Source: Aquabacter spiritensis
GTDB taxonomy: Bacteria > Pseudomonadota > Alphaproteobacteria > Rhizobiales > Xanthobacteraceae
Direction: 5' to 3'
NCBI RefSeq assembly: GCF_004346185.1
Contig: NZ_SMAI01000010.1
Span: 62,001-126,000 of the forward strand
DNA length: 64,000 nucleotides
Shown piece after piece: positions 39,217-48,300 of the stretch. A program made the translations under genes and the position numbers. Under the pieces are notes generated by a model that was not told where the DNA came from, ran no database searches, and was given only the letters and a program-made list of their open reading frames with translations. Numbering within the stretch: position 1 is the first letter of the stretch; each line of letters starts with the position of its first letter.

Positions 39217-40898
39217 CCTCCCCCCATGCGCCCCGCACCGGCGGGCAGCTCATCGTCGACCAATTGATCGCCCAGAAGGTGGAGCGCCTCACCTGCGTCC
39301 CCGGCGAGAGCTATCTCGCGGTCCTCGACGCGCTCCACGATGCGGCGATCGATGTTCTGGTCTGCCGCAACGAGGGCGGCGCGGCGATGATGGCGGACGC
39401 CTATGGCAAGATGACCGGGCGGCCGGGCATCTGTTTCGTGACGCGCGGGCCGGGCGCGACCAATGCCAGTCCCGGGATCCATATCGCCGCTCAGGATTCG
39501 ACGCCGCTCATTCTGTTCGTCGGCCAGGTCGAGCGCGGCATGCGTGGGCGCGAAGCCTTCCAGGAACTCGATTACCGCGCCGTGTTCGGCTCGATCGCAA
39601 AATGGGTGGTGGAGATCGAGGACGCCGCGCGCATCCCGGAACTGGTGGCCCGCGCGTTCCGCGTCGCGCTTCAGGGCCGCCCCGGCCCGGTGGTGGTGGC
39701 GCTGCCGGAGGACGTGCTCACCGATACCGCCAGCGTCGCCGATGCGCCTTATGTGGAGCCCGCCGCGCCCGCGCCCGCGCCCGCCGATGTGGCGCGCCTG
39801 GGCGAGATGCTGCGGGCGGCGGAGCGGCCGCTGATGATCCTCGGCGGCACCCGCTGGACCGACGCGGCGCGCGCCGATCTCGCGGCCGTCGCGGCCCGCT
39901 GCGCCCTGCCGATTGCGACCTCGTTCCGCCGGGCGGACCGCTTCCCCTCCGACCATCCCTGCTATGTCGGCGATGTCGGCATCGGCCCCAACCCGAAGCT
40001 CGCGGCCCGGGTGAAGACGGCGGATCTCCTGATCCTGCTCGGCGCGCGCATGTCGGAAATGCCGTCCTCGGCCTATACGCTGATCGACATTCCCAATCCG
40101 CGCCAGCGTCTGGTTCATGTTCATTCCGGCGCGGAGGAACTGGGCCGGGTCTATCAGCCGGAACTCGCCATCGAGGCGACGCCCGGGACCTTCGCCGCGG
40201 CGCTCGCCGCCGTGCCGGATCTGCCGCAGGGCCGGTGGGAGGAGACGACCGGCGCGGGCCATGCCGATTTCCTCGCCTGGACCGAGAGCCCCGCAGATCT
40301 GCCGGGCGACTTCCAATATGGCGCGGCGATCGCGGCGCTGCGCGATCGGCTGCCCGCGGACTGCATCATCTGTAATGGCGCGGGCAATTACGCGACCTGG
40401 ATCCACCGCTATTTCCGCTTCCGCACCGGCGGGATCCAACTGGCGCCGACCTCCGGCTCGATGGGCTACGGCATTCCGGCCGGCGTCATGGCCAAGCGCC
40501 AGTTCCCCGACCGCACCGTCGTCGCCTTCGCCGGGGACGGCTGCTACCTCATGAACGGGCAGGAATTCGCCACCGCGGTCCAATATGGCGTGCCGGTCAT
40601 CAACATCGTGGTCGATAACGGCATGTACGGCACGATCCGGATGCACCAGGAGCGCGAATATCCCGGCCGGGTGTCGGCGAGCACGCTGCGCAATCCCGAC
40701 TTCGCCGCTTATGCGCGCGCTTTCGGCGGACATGGCGAAACGGTGCTGCGGACGGAGGATTTCCTGCCCGCCTTTGCCCGTGCACAGGCCAGCGGCCTGC
40801 CGGCGATCCTGCATTGCAAGCTCGACCCGGAGGCGCTGACCCCCATGCGCACGCTCTCGGCGATCCGGCAGGAGGCGTTGGATCGTCACGGCGGGTGA
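39213..40898 (+). CDS. ThDP-dependent enzyme, acetolactate synthase large-subunit-like
   Basis: A 561-residue three-domain ThDP enzyme. The N-terminal domain has CVPGESYLAVLDAL (with the activating Glu) and TRGPGATNASPGIHIAAQDS, a central transhydrogenase-like domain follows, and the C-terminal domain has GDGCYLMNGQEFATAVQYGV ending in VDN, the GDG-N motif for Mg-ThDP. The reaction cannot be decided: acetolactate synthase, 2-oxoacid decarboxylase and related activities share this fold. Overlap with the CoA-transferase gene suggests a joint pathway. No regulatory small subunit is encoded next to it, arguing against a standard IlvB. Confidence 0.8.
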   Translation: MTSPHAPRTGGQLIVDQLIAQKVERLTCVPGESYLAVLDALHDAAIDVLVCRNEGGAAMMADAYGKMTGRPGICFVTRGPGATNASPGIHIAAQDSTPLILFVGQVERGMRGREAFQELDYRAVFGSIAKWVVEIEDAARIPELVARAFRVALQGRPGPVVVALPEDVLTDTASVADAPYVEPAAPAPAPADVARLGEMLRAAERPLMILGGTRWTDAARADLAAVAARCALPIATSFRRADRFPSDHPCYVGDVGIGPNPKLAARVKTADLLILLGARMSEMPSSAYTLIDIPNPRQRLVHVHSGAEELGRVYQPELAIEATPGTFAAALAAVPDLPQGRWEETTGAGHADFLAWTESPADLPGDFQYGAAIAALRDRLPADCIICNGAGNYATWIHRYFRFRTGGIQLAPTSGSMGYGIPAGVMAKRQFPDRTVVAFAGDGCYLMNGQEFATAVQYGVPVINIVVDNGMYGTIRMHQEREYPGRVSASTLRNPDFAAYARAFGGHGETVLRTEDFLPAFARAQASGLPAILHCKLDPEALTPMRTLSAIRQEALDRHGG

Positions 40899-40974
40899 GG
40901 CAGTGCGATTTCTCTTGAGGAAGGCATGTTTCTTGCGTGTTAATTCAGGTCCGTGACCTGCGCAGAGGCGGTCC

Positions 40975-42363
40975 ATGTCCTTCACCCATCGCATCGGCCC
41001 CAAGAGCTACGTCTTTTCGGATCTGAAGGATCTGATGGCCAAGGCGACGCCACCCCGCTCGGGCGACATGCTCGCCGGCCTTTCGGCGACGAGCGCGCAG
41101 GAGAATGTCGCGGCGCGGATGTGCCTCGCCGATCTGCCGCTCAAGCATTTCCTGTCCGAGGCGCTGATCCCCTACGAGGCGGACGAGGTCACCCGCCTCA
41201 TCCTCGACACCCATGACGGGACCGCCTTCGCTCCGGTTTCGGCGATGACGGTGGGCGATTTTCGCGACTTCCTGCTGTCGGATGCGGCGACCCCAGCCGC
41301 TCTGGCCGCTCTGGCGCCGGGGCTGATGCCGGAAATGGCGGCGGCCGTGTCGAAGATCATGCGCAACCAGGACCTCGTTCTGGCCGCGCGCAAGTGCCGG
41401 GTTGTGACGCGCTTCCGCAATACGATCGGCCTGCCCGGCACGATGGCCGTCCGGCTCCAGCCGAACCACCCCACCGACGATCCGGCCGGCGTCTCCGCCA
41501 CCATCCTGGACGGCCTGCTCTATGGCAGCGGCGACGCGGTGATCGGCATCAATCCCGCCTCCGACAGTCTCCCCGTCATCGAGCGGCTGCTGAACCTGAT
41601 GGATGCGGTCATTTCCCGGTTCGAGATCCCGACGCAACACTGCGTTCTTACCCACATCACCACGTCCATCGACCTGATGAACCGGGGTGCGCCGGTCGAT
41701 CTGGTGTTCCAGTCGATCGCCGGGACGGAGGGGGCGAACCACTCGTTCGGCGTCAGCCTCTCCGTGCTGAAGGAGGGCTACGAGGCGGCCAAGGCGCTGA
41801 AGCGCGGCACAATCGGCCAGAACGCCATGTATTTCGAGACCGGGCAGGGCTCGGCTCTGTCCGCCGGGGCACATCACGGCGTCGACCAGCAGACCTGCGA
41901 GGCGCGCGCTTATGCCGTGGCCCGCGCGTTCGAGCCACTCTTGGTCAATACTGTGGTCGGCTTTATCGGGCCGGAATATCTCTATGACGGCAAGCAGATC
42001 ATCCGGGCCGGGCTGGAGGACCATTTCTGCGGCAAACTGCTCGGCGTGCCGCTCGGCTGCGACGTCTGCTACACCAACCATGCCGAGGCCGACCAGGACG
42101 ACATGGACACCCTGCTCACCATGCTTGCGGCGGCGGGCGTGACCTATGTGATGGGAATTCCCGGCGCCGACGACGTGATGCTGAACTATCAGTCGACCTC
42201 GTTCCACGACGCGCTCTATGTGCGCGAAGTGTTCGGCCTGCGCCGGGCGCCGGAATTCGAAGCGTGGCTCGCGCGCATGGGGATCACCGGCGCCGACGGA
42301 CGGCTGCTCACACCGAGCGCCAACCATCCGCTGCTCGGCTTCGTCGCGGAGCGGGCGGCATGA
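40975..42363 (+). CDS. eutB: Ethanolamine ammonia-lyase large subunit
   Basis: A 462-residue TIM-barrel subunit of the adenosylcobalamin-dependent lyase that splits ethanolamine to acetaldehyde and ammonia. Motifs include FRNTIGLPGTMAVRLQPNHP, GINPASDSLPVIERLLNL, VFQSIAGTEGANHSFGVSL, YFETGQGSALSAGAHHGVDQ (substrate-binding region) and MGIPGADDVMLNYQSTSFHD. Start ATG 40975 follows AGAGGCGG. EutC overlaps it by ATGA. Confidence 0.94.
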   Translation: MSFTHRIGPKSYVFSDLKDLMAKATPPRSGDMLAGLSATSAQENVAARMCLADLPLKHFLSEALIPYEADEVTRLILDTHDGTAFAPVSAMTVGDFRDFLLSDAATPAALAALAPGLMPEMAAAVSKIMRNQDLVLAARKCRVVTRFRNTIGLPGTMAVRLQPNHPTDDPAGVSATILDGLLYGSGDAVIGINPASDSLPVIERLLNLMDAVISRFEIPTQHCVLTHITTSIDLMNRGAPVDLVFQSIAGTEGANHSFGVSLSVLKEGYEAAKALKRGTIGQNAMYFETGQGSALSAGAHHGVDQQTCEARAYAVARAFEPLLVNTVVGFIGPEYLYDGKQIIRAGLEDHFCGKLLGVPLGCDVCYTNHAEADQDDMDTLLTMLAAAGVTYVMGIPGADDVMLNYQSTSFHDALYVREVFGLRRAPEFEAWLARMGITGADGRLLTPSANHPLLGFVAERAA

Positions 42364-43133
42364 TCGCGCGCGATCCCTGGCTCGCTTTCGCCCGCCATAC
42401 CCCGGCGCGCATCGCGCTGGGCCGCACCGGCGCCAGCCTGCCGACCGCCGAGGTGCTGCGCTTCGCCTTGGCGCATGCGCAGGCGCGCGACGCCGTCCAC
42501 ATGCCGTTCGACGCCGATGCGGTGGCACGCGGCATTGCGGATCTCGGCTTTTCCGTCCTGCGCGCGGCGAGCGCGGCCCCGGCCCGCGATGTCTATCTGC
42601 GCCGCCCCGATCTCGGCCGCCGGCTCGGCGATGCGAGCCGCGTCGCACTCGCCGGCGGGTCGGGCGCGCCCGCCGATCTGGCGATCGTCGTCGCCGACGG
42701 GCTCTCCTCGGCTGCCGTCCATGCCCAGGCGGTGCCGTTCCTCGCCGCCTTCAAACCCTGGATCGCCGCGCAGGGATGGCGGTGCGCGCCGGTCGTGGTG
42801 GCCGAACAGGCCCGCGTCGCCTTAGGCGACGAGGTCGGTGTGCTCTTGAAGGCGCGGGCGGTGGCGGTGCTGATCGGCGAGCGGCCCGGCCTGTCCTCGC
42901 CCGACAGCCTCGGCCTCTATCTCACGCTCGCCCCGGCGCAGGGGCGCTCGGACGCCGAGCGCAACTGCATCTCGAACGTGCGCGGCGCCGGCCTGTCCCA
43001 TGCCGCCGCCGCCTTCAAGCTCGCTTGGCTGCTGAAGGAGGCGTTCCGGCGCGGTGTCACCGGCATCGCGCTCAAAGACGAGAGCGACCTGCTGCTCGAG
43101 GGGGCGACGCCGCCGGGGCGGCTTCCCGCCTGA
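42360..43133 (+). CDS. eutC: Ethanolamine ammonia-lyase small subunit
   Basis: A 257-residue cobalamin-binding subunit of ethanolamine ammonia-lyase. WLAFARHTPARIALGRTGAS is the standard N-terminus, followed by LRFALAHAQARDAVHMPFD, LAIVVADGLSSAAVHAQAVP, GERPGLSSPDSLGLYLTLAP and ERNCISNVRGAGLSHAAAA. The ATG overlaps the eutB stop. No eut microcompartment, eutA reactivase or eutR gene is visible, so this is the stripped-down type used in non-enteric bacteria. Confidence 0.94.
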   Translation: MIARDPWLAFARHTPARIALGRTGASLPTAEVLRFALAHAQARDAVHMPFDADAVARGIADLGFSVLRAASAAPARDVYLRRPDLGRRLGDASRVALAGGSGAPADLAIVVADGLSSAAVHAQAVPFLAAFKPWIAAQGWRCAPVVVAEQARVALGDEVGVLLKARAVAVLIGERPGLSSPDSLGLYLTLAPAQGRSDAERNCISNVRGAGLSHAAAAFKLAWLLKEAFRRGVTGIALKDESDLLLEGATPPGRLPA

Positions 43134-43520
43134 TCAGACCGGTTCGACCGAGACGATGCGGAAGGTGTGGACGTCGTCGTCCTCGCGGACCGAGACATAT
43201 TCGCCGACCTCGAACCGCTCGTCGCCGAAGCGGAAGCCGGCCTCGTCGTCGTCGGTGCCGGAAATGTCGTACCGGAACGCCCAGCTTCCGCCGGGGCGGC
43301 GCACCAGATGGCCGATCTCGTCCATTTCATCGGGCCGGAAGCGCACCACCCGGCACTGGTCGCGATGCGCGGCCCAGAGGTCGGGGAGGATATGGCCGCG
43401 TGCGTCCAGCGGGGCGACGAAGGTGTAGCCAAAGTCCCGCGCGCCGGCGGGATGCGCCTTCTCGCGCGCCAGCTCCATGCGGATTTCGCGGAAGTCGCGG
43501 GGCAGATGGGCCATGAGCAT
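43134..43520 (-). CDS. Uncharacterised small acidic protein
   Basis: A 128-residue protein without a family I recognise. The ATG at 43520 follows AAGGAGAAC, so it is probably translated. The sequence has DRFGDERFEVGEYVSVRED-like beta-rich character in its C-terminal half (RFEVGEYVSVREDDDVHTFR), acidic patches (GTDDDEAGF) and a Trp-containing middle (WAFRYDIS). No signal peptide or membrane segment. It is convergent with eutC, stop to stop. Function unknown. Confidence 0.7.
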   Translation of the reverse strand: MLMAHLPRDFREIRMELAREKAHPAGARDFGYTFVAPLDARGHILPDLWAAHRDQCRVVRFRPDEMDEIGHLVRRPGGSWAFRYDISGTDDDEAGFRFGDERFEVGEYVSVREDDDVHTFRIVSVEPV

Positions 43521-43764
43521 GTTCTCCTTGGGCGCTCTTGCACGGCCGGCGTCGGAACTCTCCGCCGCGCGATTCTCCGCCGCGCGCGCACCGGGCCTTA
43601 TCGCCACGCGCGCCGCGAGACCGCCCCTTACTTGACCTGCCGCCCGCGCTTTGCCAGCCGGCGCGCCCCTTAAGGGATCATACGGGGGCGAAATCGCGGA
43701 CGCGCCCGGGACGGACCCGGCGCGGACATGGTAGATTATGTCTTCTTTGAAGGGAGATTGCACC

Positions 43765-44124
43765 ATGCCTGACAATCCCGCATTCCAGGCTTGGGCGCAG
43801 GCGTGGCAGGGGGCAACCCCTCCCGCAGCTTGGCCCATGACCGCCGCCCGCACCCTCTGGGTCGATCTGCCGATGGAGGCCGCCACCCGTCTTCAGCGGC
43901 TCGGCGCCACCCAGATGCAGGAGCAGATGCGCCTTTTCGCCCAGCTCTCGACGCTGGAGGGCGGCGAAGGCAACCCCATGATGAAGGAGATTGCCTTCCT
44001 GCAGCAGTCGAGCCTCGCCTGGGGCAGTGAACTTTTGCAGATCATGGAACTCTACCATGAGCGGCTGCTCAACCCGACCCGGCAGGATCCGGACGCGCCC
44101 ATCGCCTATCCCAAGGCGGCGTAG
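43765..44124 (+). CDS. Uncharacterised helical protein, possibly phasin-like
   Basis: A 119-residue, Gln/Met/Leu-rich protein predicted to be mainly helical (AATRLQRLGATQMQEQMRLF, then EIAFLQQSSLAWGSELLQIM). AAGGGAGA precedes ATG 43765. Short amphipathic helices of this type occur in phasin-like proteins, but no diagnostic motif is present, so this is a weak suggestion. It ends before a hairpin (44131-44157). Confidence 0.65.
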   Translation: MPDNPAFQAWAQAWQGATPPAAWPMTAARTLWVDLPMEAATRLQRLGATQMQEQMRLFAQLSTLEGGEGNPMMKEIAFLQQSSLAWGSELLQIMELYHERLLNPTRQDPDAPIAYPKAA

Positions 44125-44130
44125 TCCAAG

Positions 44131-44157
44131 GCCGGATCGCGGCCCGGTCGATCCGGC
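44131..44157. terminator. Hairpin between convergent genes
   Basis: GCCGGATCG and CGATCCGGC form a perfect 9-bp stem with a 9-base loop, located between the helical-protein gene and the convergent EamA transporter gene. It has no U-tract, so it is a candidate bidirectional terminator only. Confidence 0.45.
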
Positions 44158-44186
44158 GGCCCTGACCTGCGGCGGCCCGCGCCGCC

Positions 44187-45086
44187 TCAGGTGAGAATTT
44201 CCGGGCTCGCCTTCCGCTGCGCCGACAGGCTGGACCCGGCCGAGGCGGCGACGACGAGCCCGATGGCCAGCCATTGGCTGACCGTCAGGTGCTCGCCGAG
44301 GATGATCAGTCCCGACAGGGCGCCGAGCGCCGGCTCGCCACTCATGAGAATGCTGAAGGTCTGCGTCGGCAGGCGCTTCAGCGCGAGCATCTCCAGCGAA
44401 TAGGGCAGGGCGCTCGACAGCACCGCGACGGCGAGCGCCACCGGCACCAGGGACCAGGATAAGAGATCCGCGCCGGCCTGGGCGATCCCCACCGGCAGGG
44501 CAACGCAGCTCGCGATGATCATGCCGAGCGCCGCCGCCGCTCCGCCATGCACCTGCGCGCCGCTCTTCTGCCCGAACAGGATATAGACCGCCCAGCAGGC
44601 GCCGGCGGCCAGCGCGTAGCCCGCGCCGATTAGGTCGAGATCCTCGGCCGCGCCGTGGAACGGCAGGAGGAGCGCCACGCCCACCACGGCCATGGCGACG
44701 AACAGCCAGTCCAGAAGCCGCCGCGACCCCGCCACCGCGACCGCCAGCGGCCCGGTGAATTCGAGCGCCACGGCAACCCCGAGCGGGATGCGCGCGAGCG
44801 ACATGTAGAACAGCAGGTTCATGCCCCCGAGCGCAGCGCCGTAGAGCAGGATCGCGCGCCAGGCACCGCGCGGCGGCAGATGGCGCCACGGCCGCCACAC
44901 CACGGCGAGGATCAGGCTCGCGAACACCAGGCGGAGCGTGGTCGCCCCCGCCGGTCCCACCGCGGGGAACAAGCTCTTGCCGATTGCCGCCCCGGTCTGG
45001 ATCGAGGCCATGGCGACGACGACGCCGACGAGGGCCAGCGACATTCCGGCGGCCGGCGGCACCTTTGTCGCATGAGAAGAGAGCAT
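44187..45086 (-). CDS. EamA-family (RhtA-like) exporter
   Basis: A 299-residue drug/metabolite-superfamily transporter with about ten helices in two EamA repeats. It resembles RhtA, the threonine/homoserine exporter: SIQTGAAIGKSLFPAVGP, YGAALGGMNLLFYMSLARIP and LEMLALKRLPTQTFSILMSG near the C-terminus. ATG 45086 gives a compact N-terminus. The exact exported amino acid is uncertain. Confidence 0.85.
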   Translation of the reverse strand: MLSSHATKVPPAAGMSLALVGVVVAMASIQTGAAIGKSLFPAVGPAGATTLRLVFASLILAVVWRPWRHLPPRGAWRAILLYGAALGGMNLLFYMSLARIPLGVAVALEFTGPLAVAVAGSRRLLDWLFVAMAVVGVALLLPFHGAAEDLDLIGAGYALAAGACWAVYILFGQKSGAQVHGGAAAALGMIIASCVALPVGIAQAGADLLSWSLVPVALAVAVLSSALPYSLEMLALKRLPTQTFSILMSGEPALGALSGLIILGEHLTVSQWLAIGLVVAASAGSSLSAQRKASPEILT

Positions 45087-45340
45087 GGTGGAAACCGAGA
45101 AGGGCGGGGCACCGGGATGCCGGCGCGGACCTGTCTTTACGCCAAGAGGAAGCGCACGCACATCCATCAGTTTCTGCGCGGGAGGTCTGCGTTCACTGCG
45201 GGGAAGGCGAAAACAACCCGTCGGTCGCGGCGTGTCCCGGCCGTCGGCTGTTGCCCAGAGTTTAAGAACGCGCTTTCCTTAACGAGAGGGCGGCGGGGCG
45301 GGAAATCGGGCACGGAATCGTCCAAAAGGGAGGGGCAGCG

Positions 45341-48300
45341 TTGCGGGACAGGGTCGGAGGACTTGCCGACGCTCGGAGGGCCGTGCCACGCCGCGTGCCG
45401 GCTTCGACGCGCGAAGACAGCTTAAGACGACTGCGCGCGCGCTTCCTGGCGGGCACGGCCGCGACGGTGCTCCTCTGGGCGGCCCCCGCGAGGGCGGACA
45501 GCTTTCCGCTCCAATATGCCGTCGATTCGGATTCCTCTCTCCGGCTGCTCGTCTATGTCGGGATCGGCGACGGGGCGCCGAAACCCTATCTGTTCGATAC
45601 CGGATCCTCTTCTTTCAATTTCGCTTATGATCCGAGCTGGGTTCCCCCGGCGACGTCGACCCTCGTCGGCAGCATTCCCTATCTCTACGGCGACGGCACC
45701 TACGGCTTCCTGCTAAATCAGGTGACCTATCCTTCGCTCACCTTCTACACTCCGGCAGGCGCTCCGGTGCAGACGCTCACCGCGCCGGGGGCGGGATTCC
45801 AGGTCGCGCAGGGCACCTATATCGTCACGACCGGCGGCACCGGGCCGGTCCTCTACACCAATGCCGACAATGTGCCGTACTCCGAGTCGCTGGCCTGGGC
45901 GCAGGCTCTGGCGGCCGGGCAGGCGCCCATGGCTGGCACCTTCTACGGCGTCTTCGGCGCCGGGGCCTTCGTCTCGCATCAAGGCGGCGCGACGCTCGGG
46001 GGCGTGCTGGGTCAGGCGACGACGTCCGGCTATGTGGTGGCCGCGAACGGCCCCGCCGGCCTGCCGTGCAGCCCCTGCGTCACGCTCGGGCTGACACCCG
46101 AGCTGCGCGCGCAGTTCACGACCCTGGTGCCCTGGAGCGAGAGCGGATCGAACTTCCCGGTTTCCGGCGCGAATGGCGGCACCGAATTCAATCTGGTCTT
46201 CACCTATGCCCTCAGCGCGCCGGGTCTCGCCACCGTCACCTGGGCCTCCCCCACTTTGCTCGACACCGGCACGGAGTTGATCGAAATTTCGACCTCCGCG
46301 GACATTGCGAGCTATGTCACCCCGAGCACGGGCGCGGTGATCGCCGGCAGCACGCTCACGGTCGCCGCGGCGGTGCCGGGCGCCGCCGCGACGGCGATCG
46401 TCTCGGCGCCCGACGCGCCGCTTCCCACCGATCTCATTCAGACCATAGGGAACGGTGTAGGAATCCTCGGGATCGCTTTCTTCACGCAGAATTCGGTGCT
46501 GTTCGACCTCGAAAACATGGTGATCGGCTACACCTCCAGCTTCGTCACCGACATGCCGATGACGACACCCGTCACGATCGGTCCGGAGATCGGACCGATC
46601 GGGTTGGCGGGCGTCGTTTCGGGCAGCGGCGGGCTCGGCGTCGCGGCCGGCGGCGTGCTCACCTTGAGCGCGGCGAACACCTATACTGGCGGCACCGGGG
46701 TCGCCGCTGGCGGCTGGCTCGCGCTCGCCGGCCCCGGCAGCATCGCCGCCTCGGCCGGCCTCCAGCTGGACGGCACGCTGGATATCTCCCGCACCGCCTC
46801 GGGTGCCGCCGTCGCAATGCTTTCCGGAAATGGCGTCGTCGATCTCGGCGCCCAGACCCTAACCATCACCGCTGGGACAGGCCTGTTCTCCGGCAGCCTC
46901 CGTGACGGCGGCATCGGCGGTGGCACGGGCGGCGGGCTGATCATTGCCGGCGGCATCCAGCAATTGAGCGGCACCAGCACCTATACCGGTGGGACTGCGA
47001 TCGCCGCCGGCGCCGGTCTGGTCCTGAGCGGGGCGCTCCAGGGCCTGGTGGTGAACAACGGATCGCTCGACAATTCCGGCGCCATCGACGGACCGGTCCT
47101 CAATGCCGGGCTTTTCGTAAATAACGGGCGCGTCACCGGGTCGGTGCTGGACACGGGGCTTTTGACCGGTACCGGCTATATCGGCGGCGCCCTGGTGGTG
47201 AACGGCCGGGTCGCACCGGGCAATTCGATCGGCGCTATGGCGGTCAACGGCAATGTCGCGTTTCAGCCGGGCTCCGCTTTTATCGCGGAGCTCGGAGCTT
47301 CGGGCACGAGCGATCTTCTCGCCGTGGATGGCAGCGTATCGGTCGAAGGCGGAACGCTGGCGCTCGTGCCGGGCACCGGCTTCAGCCCCACGCTCGGCGC
47401 CCGCTACGTCGTGCTGACCGCAGCAGGAGGAATCGCCGGCAGCTTTGCGCTCGATCCGACCTATTTCGGCACGGCGGGCTCGGTCCTCCCCTTCCTCGCG
47501 CCCGATGTCGTTTCGGACGGGACGGCGATGGGGCTGACGCTGGTCCGCAGCCTTGTGCCGTTCACCGCCCTCGCGCGGACCCCCAACGAAATCGGCGCGG
47601 CGACCGGAGCCGCCGGCCTCGGAGATCGAACGCTGCTGAACCGCGCGCTGGTCGGCGTGACGCGGGATCAGGCGCCGGCCGCCTTCGACGCGCTGTCGGG
47701 CGAGGTCTATCCCTCCGCGCTGTCGGTGCTGCAAAGCGAGAGCCTGATCCTGCGGCGGGCGGTGCTCGATCGTGCGGCCGCGCCGCTGCGGGATCCCAAG
47801 CCCGGCGCGTTCGCAGGCGTTTCGCCCCCGGGCGTACCCGGCGATCCCGACGCCTTTTGGGCGCAAGGGTTCGGCGCATGGAGCCGGATCGACGGAAACG
47901 GCAATGCGGCCACCGTGTCGGGCGATACCGGCGGCGTCCTGGTCGGCTATGATCGCGGCTTCACGCTCGGCGAGGGCGACGTGCGGGCGGGCTTCGCCGC
48001 CGGCTATTCCGCCGGCTCCTATCAGGTCGATGCGCGGTCCTCGGGCTTTTCGACCGACACCGCCCATGTCGCGCTTTATGGCGGCGCGGCCGTCGGCGCG
48101 CTCGGCGTGCGCCTCGGCGGCGCCTATAGCTGGACCGATCTCGCCGCCAGCCGGACCGTCGCCTTTCCCGGATTTGCCGATGCCGTGACAGCCGACACGT
48201 CGGCTCGCACCGCTCAGGTGTTCGGGGAGATCGGCTATGCATTCGCCTTGGCCGGGCAGGCAGTTCCAGGGCAAAGGCCCGCAGCCTCCGGCACTGCGGG

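Noticed and set aside
40899-40974. Cobalamin riboswitch before eutB
   Set aside because: The 76-base spacer is too short and lacks the B12-box GCCACTG core.
39018-41003. 661-codon minus-strand frame over the CoA-transferase and ThDP genes
   Set aside because: Shadow of two strongly supported genes with overlapping start/stop.
45341-46600. Retroviral-type (retropepsin) protease in the autotransporter
   Set aside because: Two DTG motifs in one chain 222 residues apart and a pepsin-like end favour the bilobal A1 type over the single-motif dimeric type.
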